Source: Aminipila sp032051575 (GTDB lineage: Bacteria; Bacillota; Clostridia; Peptostreptococcales; Anaerovoracaceae). Taken from it: a stretch of 64,000 nt of DNA. The notes beneath the pieces were generated by a model that was given only the letters and a program-made list of their open reading frames with translations, was not told the DNA's origin and searched no databases. The DNA is taken from assembly GCF_032051575.1 (NCBI RefSeq), contig NZ_DAMBYD010000016.1, positions 1 to 64,000 of the forward strand, read 5' to 3'. The first letter of the stretch is position 1; the number at the start of each line of letters is the position of its first letter. Of this stretch, positions 9,005 through 17,406 are shown piece by piece. A program made the position numbers and the translations under genes.

Positions 9005-9901
9005 ATGAACACAAACAAATTTCAATACATTGTAAAAACTGAAGATGCTGGCACTCCATATAAAGCACTGATCCGAAACAATTTCACGTTTTCCAGCCGA
9101 TTAATGAGTAAATTAAAGCAAAACAATTTAGTTTTTGTTAATGGGAAAAGTATAAAAATGTATCTTCCCTCCAACCCCGGAGATATTATAACAATCGAAT
9201 TACCTGAAGAAAAAAGCGACTTTATCCCAGAGCCTATTGAGATAAATCCAGTTTTTGAAGACAGTGATTTACTTATCATAAACAAGCAGCCAGGCTATGT
9301 GGTACATCCTACTAAGGGACATCCTCTCCACACTATGGCTAACGGCATTATGAAATATATGATTGATACAAATCAGAATTTTAAAATTCGTTTTATTAAT
9401 CGATTAGATATGAACACTTCAGGGCTCCTTGTCATTGCTAAAAATTCTCATAGTCAGGATGAGTTTACAAAACAGATGAAGGATAATAAGGTTGCGAAAC
9501 GATATGTTGCAATTGTTAAAGGTATTATGGAAGAGGATAATGGCACAGTTAATGCACCTCTAGGCCGGCCTGACCCTGAAAGAGTTGAACGTGGTGTTAT
9601 GGAAGGAGGTCATCCTTCTGTGACACACTATAAAGTCCTTGAAAGATATGAAAAGGGTTATACACTTGTAGAATTGCTTCTGGAAACTGGCCGCACCCAT
9701 CAGATAAGAGTGCATATGTCTCACATAGGTTACCCAGTTCTTGGAGATCATCTATATGGTGGTGAAAATCCATGGCTTATAGAAAGGCAGGCGCTTCATG
9801 CAAGATTCTTATCTTTCTACCACCCTGTAACAGGTAAATTTATGGAGGTGGAAGCTCCTCTTCCTGATGATATGCTAGAAACCATTAAAAAAATAAAATA
9901 G
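9005..9901 (+). CDS. RluA/RluD-family RNA pseudouridine synthase
   Basis: Isomerises uridines in rRNA or tRNA to pseudouridine. The frame opens earlier inside nadK, but AGAGGT overlapping the nadK stop puts the start at the ATG at 9005 (298 residues). An S4-like RNA-binding N-terminus occupies about 15-75 (SSRLMSKLKQNNLVFVNGK). The catalytic Asp is in INRLDMNTSG at 135, and the C-terminal TGRTHQIRVHMSHIGYPVLGD is the usual second motif. Third gene of the pepF-nadK transcript, ending at a terminator. The exact RNA target cannot be read from sequence. Confidence 0.92.
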   Translation: MNTNKFQYIVKTEDAGTPYKALIRNNFTFSSRLMSKLKQNNLVFVNGKSIKMYLPSNPGDIITIELPEEKSDFIPEPIEINPVFEDSDLLIINKQPGYVVHPTKGHPLHTMANGIMKYMIDTNQNFKIRFINRLDMNTSGLLVIAKNSHSQDEFTKQMKDNKVAKRYVAIVKGIMEEDNGTVNAPLGRPDPERVERGVMEGGHPSVTHYKVLERYEKGYTLVELLLETGRTHQIRVHMSHIGYPVLGDHLYGGENPWLIERQALHARFLSFYHPVTGKFMEVEAPLPDDMLETIKKIK

Positions 9902-9905
9902 TAAT

Positions 9906-9950
9906 TAAAATCCACTTTGCTGAATTATGTAAGGTGGATTTTTGTTTTTT
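9906..9950 (+). terminator. Rho-independent terminator after the pseudouridine synthase gene
   Basis: AAAATCCAC pairs with GTGGATTTT around an AT-rich loop, followed by TTTGTTTTTT. It ends the pepF-nadK-rlu transcript. The rest of the spacer up to 10074 is AT-rich, with a TATAAT at 10002-10007 but no good -35 box. Confidence 0.8.
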
Positions 9951-10085
9951 GCAGATTGTTCAGCTATGAAGAACAAAATATCACTATTTTTTTTAACAGA
10001 ATATAATACATTGTAAATCTATATTAGTTTTGTTACCACTGTTTGAAATATGACTTTGTGGTTTACTATATAAGGAGGCATTTGT

Positions 10086-10631
10086 ATGAATTCTTTGTCC
10101 ATTTGTAACTGTGATGAAAAAGTTGCCAATTATAATCAGCCTATTGATTGTAATCATTGTAAACACCTCTTGCCAAATAAAGCACTTTTAAGATGTAATA
10201 CTGGAAATTTTAATACAACAAGTGTTGTGTTATTAACGTCACCCTTTTCTCAAACATTTAATCAGCCTATAGCTAGTGTTACAATTGATTCTGCATGTTT
10301 ATGCAAAAAAAAGATTCTAGTTGATTTTGAAGGTATTTTAACCGCAAGCCTTGTTTCTGGACTATTTGCTGGTACTTTTATTTTTACCTTATTTAAAACC
10401 TGTAAAGGAAGTAGAAATCGTCAAGCTGTAGCTATTTTCCCTTTTTATTTTATTACTTCTTTGGGCATATCTGAAGATCGAGCTTTAAAACTTGAATATC
10501 CATATTGCCAGGAGCAATGTGATGATTGCTGCACATATACATTAGAGCTGACTAGTATTTCTAGCGCAAGTCCTGCACGTGTAGTGGTATCCATTAGTGG
10601 AACAATTTGTGTGTTAGCTGTAGAGTTGTGA
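10086..10631 (+). CDS. Tandem family protein 1 of 4 (DUF4489-like)
   Basis: 181 residues without an obvious signal peptide. The N-terminus has DCNHCKHLLPNKALLRC. The core is SQTFNQPIASVTIDSACLCKK, then an alternating beta-rich segment, FTLFKTCKG, and CQEQCDDCCTYTLELTSIS before a C-terminal GTICVLAVEL. The layout resembles DUF4489, a Clostridia family of unknown role; this is from memory. AAGGAGG stands six bases before the ATG. Three paralogs follow head to tail, each with its own AAGGAGG-type site, so they are probably co-transcribed. The beta-strand pattern suggests a structural or coat-like protein, which is inference. Confidence 0.75.
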   Translation: MNSLSICNCDEKVANYNQPIDCNHCKHLLPNKALLRCNTGNFNTTSVVLLTSPFSQTFNQPIASVTIDSACLCKKKILVDFEGILTASLVSGLFAGTFIFTLFKTCKGSRNRQAVAIFPFYFITSLGISEDRALKLEYPYCQEQCDDCCTYTLELTSISSASPARVVVSISGTICVLAVEL

Positions 10632-10686
10632 CGTTAATTTTTAACAATATTCAGGTGATAATTATATGAAGTAAGGAGGTATATAT

Positions 10687-11244
10687 ATGAATTCATTGTT
10701 TAAATTGGATATCAATGAAAAAAATCCGATTTGTAATAAATATTATGATTGTAATAAGAATTGCATCCATCCAACCCCAGGAAAGGTATTCTTAAAACAT
10801 ACAAATAACAATCTTATTAAAAATCAAATAAATTTAACAACTCCACCTTATACTCAAACATTTAATCAACCTATAGCTAGTGTTACTATTGATACAGCTT
10901 GTTTTTGCAAGCCAAAGCTTTTAATAAATTTTGTAGGCATTTTAACTACAACAACAAAGTCTTTTTTAGTATTAACAAACACCTTTACCCTATTTAAAAC
11001 CTGCAAAGACAGTAAGATTCTTCAACCTGTAGCCACATATAATTTTAATGTTATTAATACAGTTGCTTCTTTTCCTAATAGTCAAACAATAAAGTTTGAT
11101 TATTCACCTTGTGACGACCCATGTGAGGATTGTTGTAGCTATATACTGGAGTTCACTAGAGTATCCAGCATATTTGCCGGGTCTTCTGGAAGTATTACCA
11201 TTAATGGTGCATTCTCTGTACTGGGTGTAGATTCTTCAAGTTAA
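10687..11244 (+). CDS. Tandem family protein 2 of 4 (DUF4489-like)
   Basis: 185 residues, the closest relative of copies 1 and 4. It shares TQTFNQPIASVTIDTACFCK, NTFTLFKTCKDS and CDDPCEDCCSYILEFTRVSS at matching positions. The N-terminal part (CNKYYDCNKNCIHPTPGKVFL) keeps the cysteine pattern although its spacing differs. GTAAGGAGG precedes the ATG. Shared gene order and sequence imply tandem duplication. Function unknown. Confidence 0.75.
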   Translation: MNSLFKLDINEKNPICNKYYDCNKNCIHPTPGKVFLKHTNNNLIKNQINLTTPPYTQTFNQPIASVTIDTACFCKPKLLINFVGILTTTTKSFLVLTNTFTLFKTCKDSKILQPVATYNFNVINTVASFPNSQTIKFDYSPCDDPCEDCCSYILEFTRVSSIFAGSSGSITINGAFSVLGVDSSS

Positions 11245-11307
11245 ATTTATAAGTTATTTAAAATACTATAATAAATTATTTTAAATCTTAGAGAAGGAGG
11301 CCTGACT

Positions 11308-11748
11308 ATGGCATCGCAATTACCAGAAAATATTTTTATTATTACAGAACCGTTGCATTATACTATTATTTTTTCAAAGCCTACAATCATTAATTTACCA
11401 ATATCTACTATAACTATTGATCCAACACTTTTTGATAATCTTACTTTGAATTTACATTTTAGTGGAATAGTAACTTCATCTTCTACTTTAAAATCAGAAA
11501 TGACTTATATATTTAGCTTATTTGAAGCAGATAATCCTGTTCCTATAACTACATTTAATTATGTACAATTATTAAATACAGCAAATACTCTCCAAAATAG
11601 CTCTGTACTCTTAAAATATGAATTAAGTGGTAGCTTATCAGAAAATTATAGACTTGACCTCACTAGTATTTCTAGTGATGCTGATTTAGATATAGAGTTC
11701 ATCATTAATAGTGGTACGATTGTTGGATACGTAGTTCCACAGATATAA
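11308..11748 (+). CDS. Tandem family protein 3 of 4, short cysteine-free copy
   Basis: 146 residues, clearly related by INLPISTITIDPTLFDNLTLNLHFSGIV, YIFSLFEAD and YRLDLTSISS, but with no cysteine at all and without the N-terminal Cys motif and the CxxCCxY block. GAGAAGGAGG precedes the ATG, so it is still expressed. It is a diverged, intact paralog rather than a pseudogene, since the frame is clean and the core strands are kept. Function unknown; the loss of every cysteine suggests it does not share the metal or disulfide chemistry of its neighbours. Confidence 0.7.
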   Translation: MASQLPENIFIITEPLHYTIIFSKPTIINLPISTITIDPTLFDNLTLNLHFSGIVTSSSTLKSEMTYIFSLFEADNPVPITTFNYVQLLNTANTLQNSSVLLKYELSGSLSENYRLDLTSISSDADLDIEFIINSGTIVGYVVPQI

Positions 11749-11773
11749 TCAAATTATTCAAGGAGGCATATTT

Positions 11774-12277
11774 ATGAATGATAAAATAGATTGTAACAAC
11801 TGTTTTAACACATTACCAGAAAAGCTGCTTTTAAAATGCAGTAATGGCAATATAGTTCTAAATAATTTAACTCTATTAGGAGGAAATACAATTCAAAATT
11901 TTAATCAACCAATAGCGAATGTTTCTATTGATACAGCTTGCTTTTGTAATCCTGAGCTATTAATTGATTTTACTGGCATTTTAACTGTAACGCCACTCGA
12001 TAGTACAGCAGTTATGACATTTACTTTTACCTTATTTAGAATCTGTGAAGGTATAAGAACTCCTCAAGCAGTTTCTACATTTGAATTTAATTATACAAAT
12101 ATTTTTCCTCCTTACCCTGATAGCCGTACTTTAATTTTTGAATATTCACCTTGTGATGACCAATGCAAAGAGTGTTGTACCTATATACTTGAATTAACTA
12201 GTATTTATTACCTATTCCCAGTAACCACTAATATATCTATAAATGGAACCCTATGTGCATTAGCTGTAAAAGCTTGA
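11774..12277 (+). CDS. Tandem family protein 4 of 4 (DUF4489-like)
   Basis: 167 residues. It has DCNNCFNTLPEKLLLKC at the N-terminus, IQNFNQPIANVSIDTACFCN, TFTLFRICEG and CDDQCKECCTYILELTS, then GTLCALAVKA. It is the most compact copy with the complete cysteine pattern. AAGGAGG lies eight bases before the start, 26 bases after the third copy. A strong terminator follows, which closes the four-gene unit. Confidence 0.75.
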   Translation: MNDKIDCNNCFNTLPEKLLLKCSNGNIVLNNLTLLGGNTIQNFNQPIANVSIDTACFCNPELLIDFTGILTVTPLDSTAVMTFTFTLFRICEGIRTPQAVSTFEFNYTNIFPPYPDSRTLIFEYSPCDDQCKECCTYILELTSIYYLFPVTTNISINGTLCALAVKA

Positions 12278-12282
12278 AATAT

Positions 12283-12309
12283 AAAAGACTTCCCTATCGA
12301 AGTCTTTTG
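12283..12309 (+). terminator. Rho-independent terminator of the tandem family
   Basis: A perfect ten-base stem, AAAAGACTTC with GAAGTCTTTT, around CCTATC, running into a short T-rich end. It can act in both directions. The bases from 12310 to 12514 hold nothing else I recognise. Confidence 0.85.
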
Positions 12310-12514
12310 TTTACATAAATGCCACAGTCTATTCAAAAGTTTCATCTGTTGTACTAGACGCAAAAATCATAACACAAAACCCCCATAATTATATAAAATA
12401 CATTTAGTCGGTTTGTATCTTGTTTATCCGACGTAAAAATCATCCTATACTTTTATGAAGGTTTTTTATGTTTATTTGTTATAATTTTATTTAATGAAAT
12501 TTATGAACTAAATA

Positions 12515-14014
12515 CTAATTAATACTATAATTGGTACTCGTTGTTATTTGAATTGTATCCGTTGCCGAATTATAGGTAAGTCCAAAATTCAGCAATAATG
12601 CTAAATCTCTAAGCATTACATAGTTGTTACCATCTATATTGTATGCAGTCATAGTAGTAGCCTGATTGTCCAGTGTAACTGTCTGTATAGATATCATTAT
12701 ATCCTTGGATGCCTTTAAAGGTTTATTTTCCTGTCCATTAGCTGTGTAATATCCACTTGATATAAGAGATATTGCATTTGTAGCTTCATTATAACCCACA
12801 GAAAATTGTTTATTTGATCCAGATAGTATACTTGCTATATCTCTCAGTTTTACAAAATTGCTTCCACTTATATTGTATGCATTTAACTGCTTTGCCACTC
12901 CATTTACATTTAAATTCTGAATACTAACTAAAGATTCTAATTTTTTAGCATGTTTGTATATACTTACACTATAGGTTTTTATGTCATAAGAATCACCCGT
13001 CAAATATACGGTTATGTTAAAAGTATTATATCCTTCATTTAAATTATAACTTTGACTCCATGTTGAACTATTCAGTTCAGTGTTATTCAGGTAAATCTTA
13101 GTATTCGTACCTGTCATCATATAAAAGCTTACACTTTGAATATGATTACCCACATTTGCCGTATAGTTTTTCTTGCCTGAATTAAAGTTCGGGCTTAAAG
13201 CAATTGTATTTCCACTGCTGTCCTTTGCACTTAATGAAGAAATAACTGCTTCAGTTTTTTCTTCAGTCGTACTGTCACTGCCATAGTTTACAGTAAGTGT
13301 GTATTTTTCGGATTCACCACAGTTTTCTGCTATAACATTTATTTCAAACTCATTTTTTCCTTTTTTAACCTTAAAATCTAAATAGTCTTCTTTTCCTACC
13401 ATTTTTCCATTGATAAGTACATGAGCTCCGGAATCCTTTGCTTCTGCATAAATTCTAGCGGTATCATAATCATTGCTTTTTACAGACACCGTATAGTCCT
13501 TTATACTCTTATCAAAATCTTTGTTTAAAGAAACCTTGGAATAAGAATCTTTCCCATCTTGTACTTTCACAGATAATGAATCTAATCGATCTTCGTCGTC
13601 ATCATTTTTATCACCACACATAAAGGTTACCGTATATGTATCCAGTTTCTTATCATCTCTATCTTTTACAACTATTTTCACCTCATCACCATCAGAGATG
13701 TTCTTCTTACGAGCAAGATAATCATCATCTTCAGTAACTTCGTCCCCATCGCAATACACTTTATATTTGCTGTTGTCCGGTTTCATATAAAGATATACAG
13801 TATCTTCATCCTTAGGTAAAAATACATAATAATCCGCAATCTCAGGATCAAACTTAGGAAATAAGGTGTATAATTCTTTTGAACTGCTCTTGCTCTTACT
13901 TATCGAAAGCTTGTCTAAGGATTCATCAGCAGTGCTTGAACTTGATGCAAATGCAATGTTGCTTGTAGCTATTATTAATGATATAACAAGTAAAATAGCA
14001 AAAAATTTTTTCAT
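12515..14014 (-). CDS. Secreted protein with cadherin-like repeats and a stalk domain
   Basis: Start chosen at the ATG at 14014 (MKKFFAILLVISLI), because GGAGGG lies directly before it; the frame opens four codons earlier. A signal peptide covers about 1-24, ending at AFA-SSS. Three roughly 100-residue cadherin-like beta-sandwich repeats follow, each with an F-x(6,9)-Y pattern (FDPEIADYYVFL, FDKSIKDYTVSV, FNSGKKNYTANV) and a closing YTLTVNYG-type strand. The last 140 residues contain two copper-amine-oxidase-like segments (VKLRDIASIL, VMLRDLALLLN), the so-called stalk fold. It has no LPxTG or SLH motif, so how it is retained at the surface is unclear. Probably extracellular adhesive or structural; function inferred only. 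Confidence 0.8.
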   Translation of the reverse strand: MKKFFAILLVISLIIATSNIAFASSSSTADESLDKLSISKSKSSSKELYTLFPKFDPEIADYYVFLPKDEDTVYLYMKPDNSKYKVYCDGDEVTEDDDYLARKKNISDGDEVKIVVKDRDDKKLDTYTVTFMCGDKNDDDEDRLDSLSVKVQDGKDSYSKVSLNKDFDKSIKDYTVSVKSNDYDTARIYAEAKDSGAHVLINGKMVGKEDYLDFKVKKGKNEFEINVIAENCGESEKYTLTVNYGSDSTTEEKTEAVISSLSAKDSSGNTIALSPNFNSGKKNYTANVGNHIQSVSFYMMTGTNTKIYLNNTELNSSTWSQSYNLNEGYNTFNITVYLTGDSYDIKTYSVSIYKHAKKLESLVSIQNLNVNGVAKQLNAYNISGSNFVKLRDIASILSGSNKQFSVGYNEATNAISLISSGYYTANGQENKPLKASKDIMISIQTVTLDNQATTMTAYNIDGNNYVMLRDLALLLNFGLTYNSATDTIQITTSTNYSIN

Positions 14015-14098
14015 AACGCCCTCCATTTTAATTTATTTGCTATAACAGAATTTTGTAATCTGTTACCCCTCTCTTCTATTATGCACATTTGTATAACA

Positions 14099-14147
14099 TT
14101 TTTCCAGTCATAATTGAATATTTATATAAATTTTTCCAGTCATAATT
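14099..14147. repeat. Short direct repeat at the cca stop codon
   Basis: TTTTTCCAGTCATAATT occurs at 14099-14115 and 14131-14147, 32 bases apart. The second copy contains the cca stop codon (14140-14142), so the first may be a duplicated gene end. No other meaning is evident. Confidence 0.7.
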
Positions 14148-15480
14148 CGATAATTATCTTTTTTGCTGCAATAATCAAAGTATCTTTTTTATTTTCTAGT
14201 TGGTTTTCCATGACTTGCTCTAAAAGCCAGTTTAATATTTCTCCAATTATTTTCCCATCATGGATACCTATTTTGATTAAATCATTTCCATTTACAGCTA
14301 ATTGTTTTAAAGTAAAACATTGCTTCTCTTCTAAAATCTTGCTCATAGTGCTTTGTATATTTGCAAGTGTTTTTAGTTTTTTTTCTTTGAGATAATCAGA
14401 CTGTCCCATAACATCTGCCTGTTTAACCAGCAATAACCGCTCAAATTGTACTATCCCAATTTTGTTCAGCCATTTTTTAATAAACTTACTGTTTTCACTA
14501 ATATCTGCATCATGATATTTTATTAACTGGCAGACATCACTTATGGTCTGATTATCAAATTTAAGATCCCTTAAGATTTTTTCTGCTATCTTTGCCCCAA
14601 ATTCACCGTGACTGTAAAAATGCCCAATACCTCTTCCATCGCAGGTATAACATTCTGGCTTTCCTATGTCATGTAAAAGTACGGCTAACCTTATAATTGG
14701 CTCACTTACAGAATTTTCTACAGCAGCAATTGTATGCTCCCAGACATCATACTTATGATGTGGATTATTTTGCTGAAATCCAATCATAGGTTTGATTTCA
14801 GGTATCATAACAGATAAAATATCACTATAATTTTTTAGAATTTCTTTTACTCCTTTTCCAGAAAGCAGTTTACATAGTTCTACATTTATCCTCTCTTTTG
14901 CAATATTCTTTATAAGATTTTTATTATGGTGTATACTTTCAGAGGTTTCTTTTTCAATTGTAAATCCAAAAACCGAAGCAAACCGAAGGGCCCTGATTAT
15001 TCTGAGAGCATCTTCTTTAAATCGTTCATCCGCTTTTCCTACACATCGAATGATACCATCTTTTAAATCGTTACAACCCTTGTAATAATCGACCAGGCCT
15101 TTGCCTGAATTATATGCCATTGCATTCATTGTAAAATCTCTTCTCGCTAAATCCTCTTGTATTGAATTTACAAATTGTACATTTTCTGGTCTCCTATTAT
15201 CTAAATACTCTCCATCAATTCGATATGTGGTGATTTCGTAAGATTGGCCGTTTAACCTTACCGTTACAGTGCCATGTTTCACTCCTGTTTCAATCACATG
15301 ATAATCTTCAAAACAGTTTATAACCTGCTCAGGCTGCGCTGATGTACAAATATCCCAATCATTGGGTTTACTGTCCATAAGGCTATCACGAATACACCCG
15401 CCTACAGCATATGCCTCAAAGCCTCTTTCTTCTAGCCTATTTATAATTTTTTCCACATCAACTGGTATATTTATAATCAC
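14140..15480 (-). CDS. cca: CCA tRNA nucleotidyltransferase with HD domain
   Basis: Adds or repairs the 3' CCA of tRNA. The 446-residue class II enzyme starts at a GTG with AGGAGG four bases upstream. Visible are the nucleotidyltransferase motif GGCIRDSLMDSKPNDWDICT (27-46), RRDFTMNAMAY, RALRFASVFGF, and an HD domain with HHKYDVWEHT and LAVLLHDIGKPECY. The HD domain makes it the longer, HD-bearing subtype. It follows the OLD-type nuclease gene by 24 bases and may be co-transcribed with it and recQ. Poly(A) polymerase is the close alternative. Confidence 0.92.
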   Translation of the reverse strand: MIINIPVDVEKIINRLEERGFEAYAVGGCIRDSLMDSKPNDWDICTSAQPEQVINCFEDYHVIETGVKHGTVTVRLNGQSYEITTYRIDGEYLDNRRPENVQFVNSIQEDLARRDFTMNAMAYNSGKGLVDYYKGCNDLKDGIIRCVGKADERFKEDALRIIRALRFASVFGFTIEKETSESIHHNKNLIKNIAKERINVELCKLLSGKGVKEILKNYSDILSVMIPEIKPMIGFQQNNPHHKYDVWEHTIAAVENSVSEPIIRLAVLLHDIGKPECYTCDGRGIGHFYSHGEFGAKIAEKILRDLKFDNQTISDVCQLIKYHDADISENSKFIKKWLNKIGIVQFERLLLVKQADVMGQSDYLKEKKLKTLANIQSTMSKILEEKQCFTLKQLAVNGNDLIKIGIHDGKIIGEILNWLLEQVMENQLENKKDTLIIAAKKIIIEL

Positions 15481-15504
15481 AATTCCTCCTATAATAAATT
15501 CTAA

Positions 15505-17364
15505 TTATATTTTTCGATTACTAAAATATATAAAGTGATTAATCGATTCTAAAATGTCCTGAAAATTTTCCTTTGGCGCAGCTTCTATATATTTTTTCAA
15601 AATTTCATTTTCTTTATCGTCTTTATATCTTCCATAGAAAATATCAAACAAATTATGTCCTCTACCATAAATCCGTATAAGTTCCATATTGTCCTTTATA
15701 TCTTGCTTGCTTTTAATTTCCAAACCTGTTTTTTCATATAGATTTTTAAAACTGGTCAATCTATATAAGTATTCCTCATACTTTTCAAACAAAATATCAT
15801 AAAACTTCTCCTCACTTGGTACTACCCCAATCTGGGCCATAACTACAGGATCAAGGAAATAGTTTTCAAAGGAATAATACTTTAAAACCAGAACATTTCT
15901 TGGTAACACTTTAGGCAGGTTTCCCACATCTTCAGCTTCTCGTAATCTATAATAGTTACACAATTGTTCCTGAAGCTCTTTCTTATCTTTCCCATCACCA
16001 TCCCGTATCATTACAAATTGATCCTTTAAATATAACTGATTGATATATTTAAGGTTAGCATATGTTTTAATATTTGTGCAGCTGTTTGTCGTAATAATAG
16101 AAATTCTATGCAGTTTTCCTGCATCATCATAAATCTCTGAGTAATACTTATTTAACAGTAATGGCAATCGGTTTCTATCCTGCTTTCCCTCTACTATAAA
16201 CACAAAACTTACATTCATCAAATCATTTGCACTATATCCTAAGTCATCTAAAATCCTGCTTATATCATTTTGTTCACGTAAAACAGTATATCCCTCTTGA
16301 TCTAATTTGACCTGTTTTATTTGATGGGAATTAAAATTGAAAATCATATTAGGTGAATGGGTAGAAAAAATTACCTGGTTCTTAAGGGATAACCTATATA
16401 AAATCTCACTTGCTACCTTTTGTAACTGCGGGTGCAAAAACATTTCTGGATCCTCTATTAATATAATGCATGGCAGTTTTTCCTTGGTTTCTAAATAAGC
16501 CTCTAACAGTGAGAAAATATAAATGCTCTTCATGCCCTCACTCATATTTTTTGTCCATTCTATTTCATCATTCTGCTTTTGATACATCATTACATTCATC
16601 CTAAATAATGCATCAACATCAAAATTAAACTGATAAATTAATGAATGCGGCAATCCACTATTTTTATTAAAATGATAATTCAACCTTTCCATAAAATTAT
16701 CCATGTCAAGATTCATCAGCTTATATTCCAAAAGTTTTGCTGTTTCAAATACACTAAGCTGACTTATTTTCTTTTTTTCTATAACGCCTATGCATTGAAA
16801 ACATTCATTACAATTTTTGGTCTCATCAAAAATGCACTTATTGGCTCTAAGTTCACTAAGTGCTGCCTCATGGCTTCGTGTCATCAAAATATCTGCCTGT
16901 ATTTCTTCAAGATTTCTGGTGTGATCTATGTAATACAGCTTTGGCAGTGCCTGTACTATATACTTATTATCCTTTTTAAAGCCATCATAATATCGAAAGC
17001 CACCCTGTTTATTTGCAATAAAAGTAAAAGACAAAATGCCATCTATACAAGAAGGGAGTTTACTTAAAAAGTCTGTACTCCAAAGTTCCCATCTTTTATA
17101 TTTGCTTACTTTGCCCTGTTTGTGAAGTAAACGCAAATCTTCCTCCTCAATGGAAAGCCTTACGTCAATTTCTATGTTATTCTCCTGCTCATTAAAATTC
17201 TGTATACAAATTTTATACATCTGGCATACAGCTAGAATCGCATCAAGAATCACGGTTTTACCCGTGCTGTTCTTCCCTATAAGAATACTGGCATTTTCCA
17301 ATTTTTCAATGTTCAGTTCTCTAACGGATTTAAAATTTCGAATAGCTATAGCCTCAAATTTCAT
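15505..17364 (-). CDS. OLD-family ATPase/TOPRIM nuclease with a four-Cys insertion
   Basis: A 619-residue protein with a RecF/SMC-like ATPase split around an insertion, then a TOPRIM domain. Walker A is GKNSTGKT at 30-37, the signature is SEGMKS at 275-280, Walker B is IILIEDPEMFLHP at about 300-311 and the switch histidine is in STHSPNM. TOPRIM begins FIVEGKQDRNRLPLLL at about 389 and continues to an acidic MIRDGDGKD. Family members are ATP-dependent DNA nucleases, some of them defence effectors (Old, GajA). Between the ATPase halves Cys177-x7-Cys185-x2-Cys188-x2-Cys191 forms an unusual cluster. It sits between cca and recQ on the same strand, suggesting DNA repair or phage defence. No GajB-like helicase partner is adjacent. 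Confidence 0.82.
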   Translation of the reverse strand: MKFEAIAIRNFKSVRELNIEKLENASILIGKNSTGKTVILDAILAVCQMYKICIQNFNEQENNIEIDVRLSIEEEDLRLLHKQGKVSKYKRWELWSTDFLSKLPSCIDGILSFTFIANKQGGFRYYDGFKKDNKYIVQALPKLYYIDHTRNLEEIQADILMTRSHEAALSELRANKCIFDETKNCNECFQCIGVIEKKKISQLSVFETAKLLEYKLMNLDMDNFMERLNYHFNKNSGLPHSLIYQFNFDVDALFRMNVMMYQKQNDEIEWTKNMSEGMKSIYIFSLLEAYLETKEKLPCIILIEDPEMFLHPQLQKVASEILYRLSLKNQVIFSTHSPNMIFNFNSHQIKQVKLDQEGYTVLREQNDISRILDDLGYSANDLMNVSFVFIVEGKQDRNRLPLLLNKYYSEIYDDAGKLHRISIITTNSCTNIKTYANLKYINQLYLKDQFVMIRDGDGKDKKELQEQLCNYYRLREAEDVGNLPKVLPRNVLVLKYYSFENYFLDPVVMAQIGVVPSEEKFYDILFEKYEEYLYRLTSFKNLYEKTGLEIKSKQDIKDNMELIRIYGRGHNLFDIFYGRYKDDKENEILKKYIEAAPKENFQDILESINHFIYFSNRKI

Positions 17365-17406
17365 AATCTAAGCCCCTTTATTCTATCTTATAAATGTAAC
17401 TTTCTA

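Noticed and set aside
10086..12277. Tandem family as phage tail or capsid genes
   Set aside because: No terminase, portal, integrase or lysis genes are nearby and each gene has chromosomal-type spacing and its own ribosome site.
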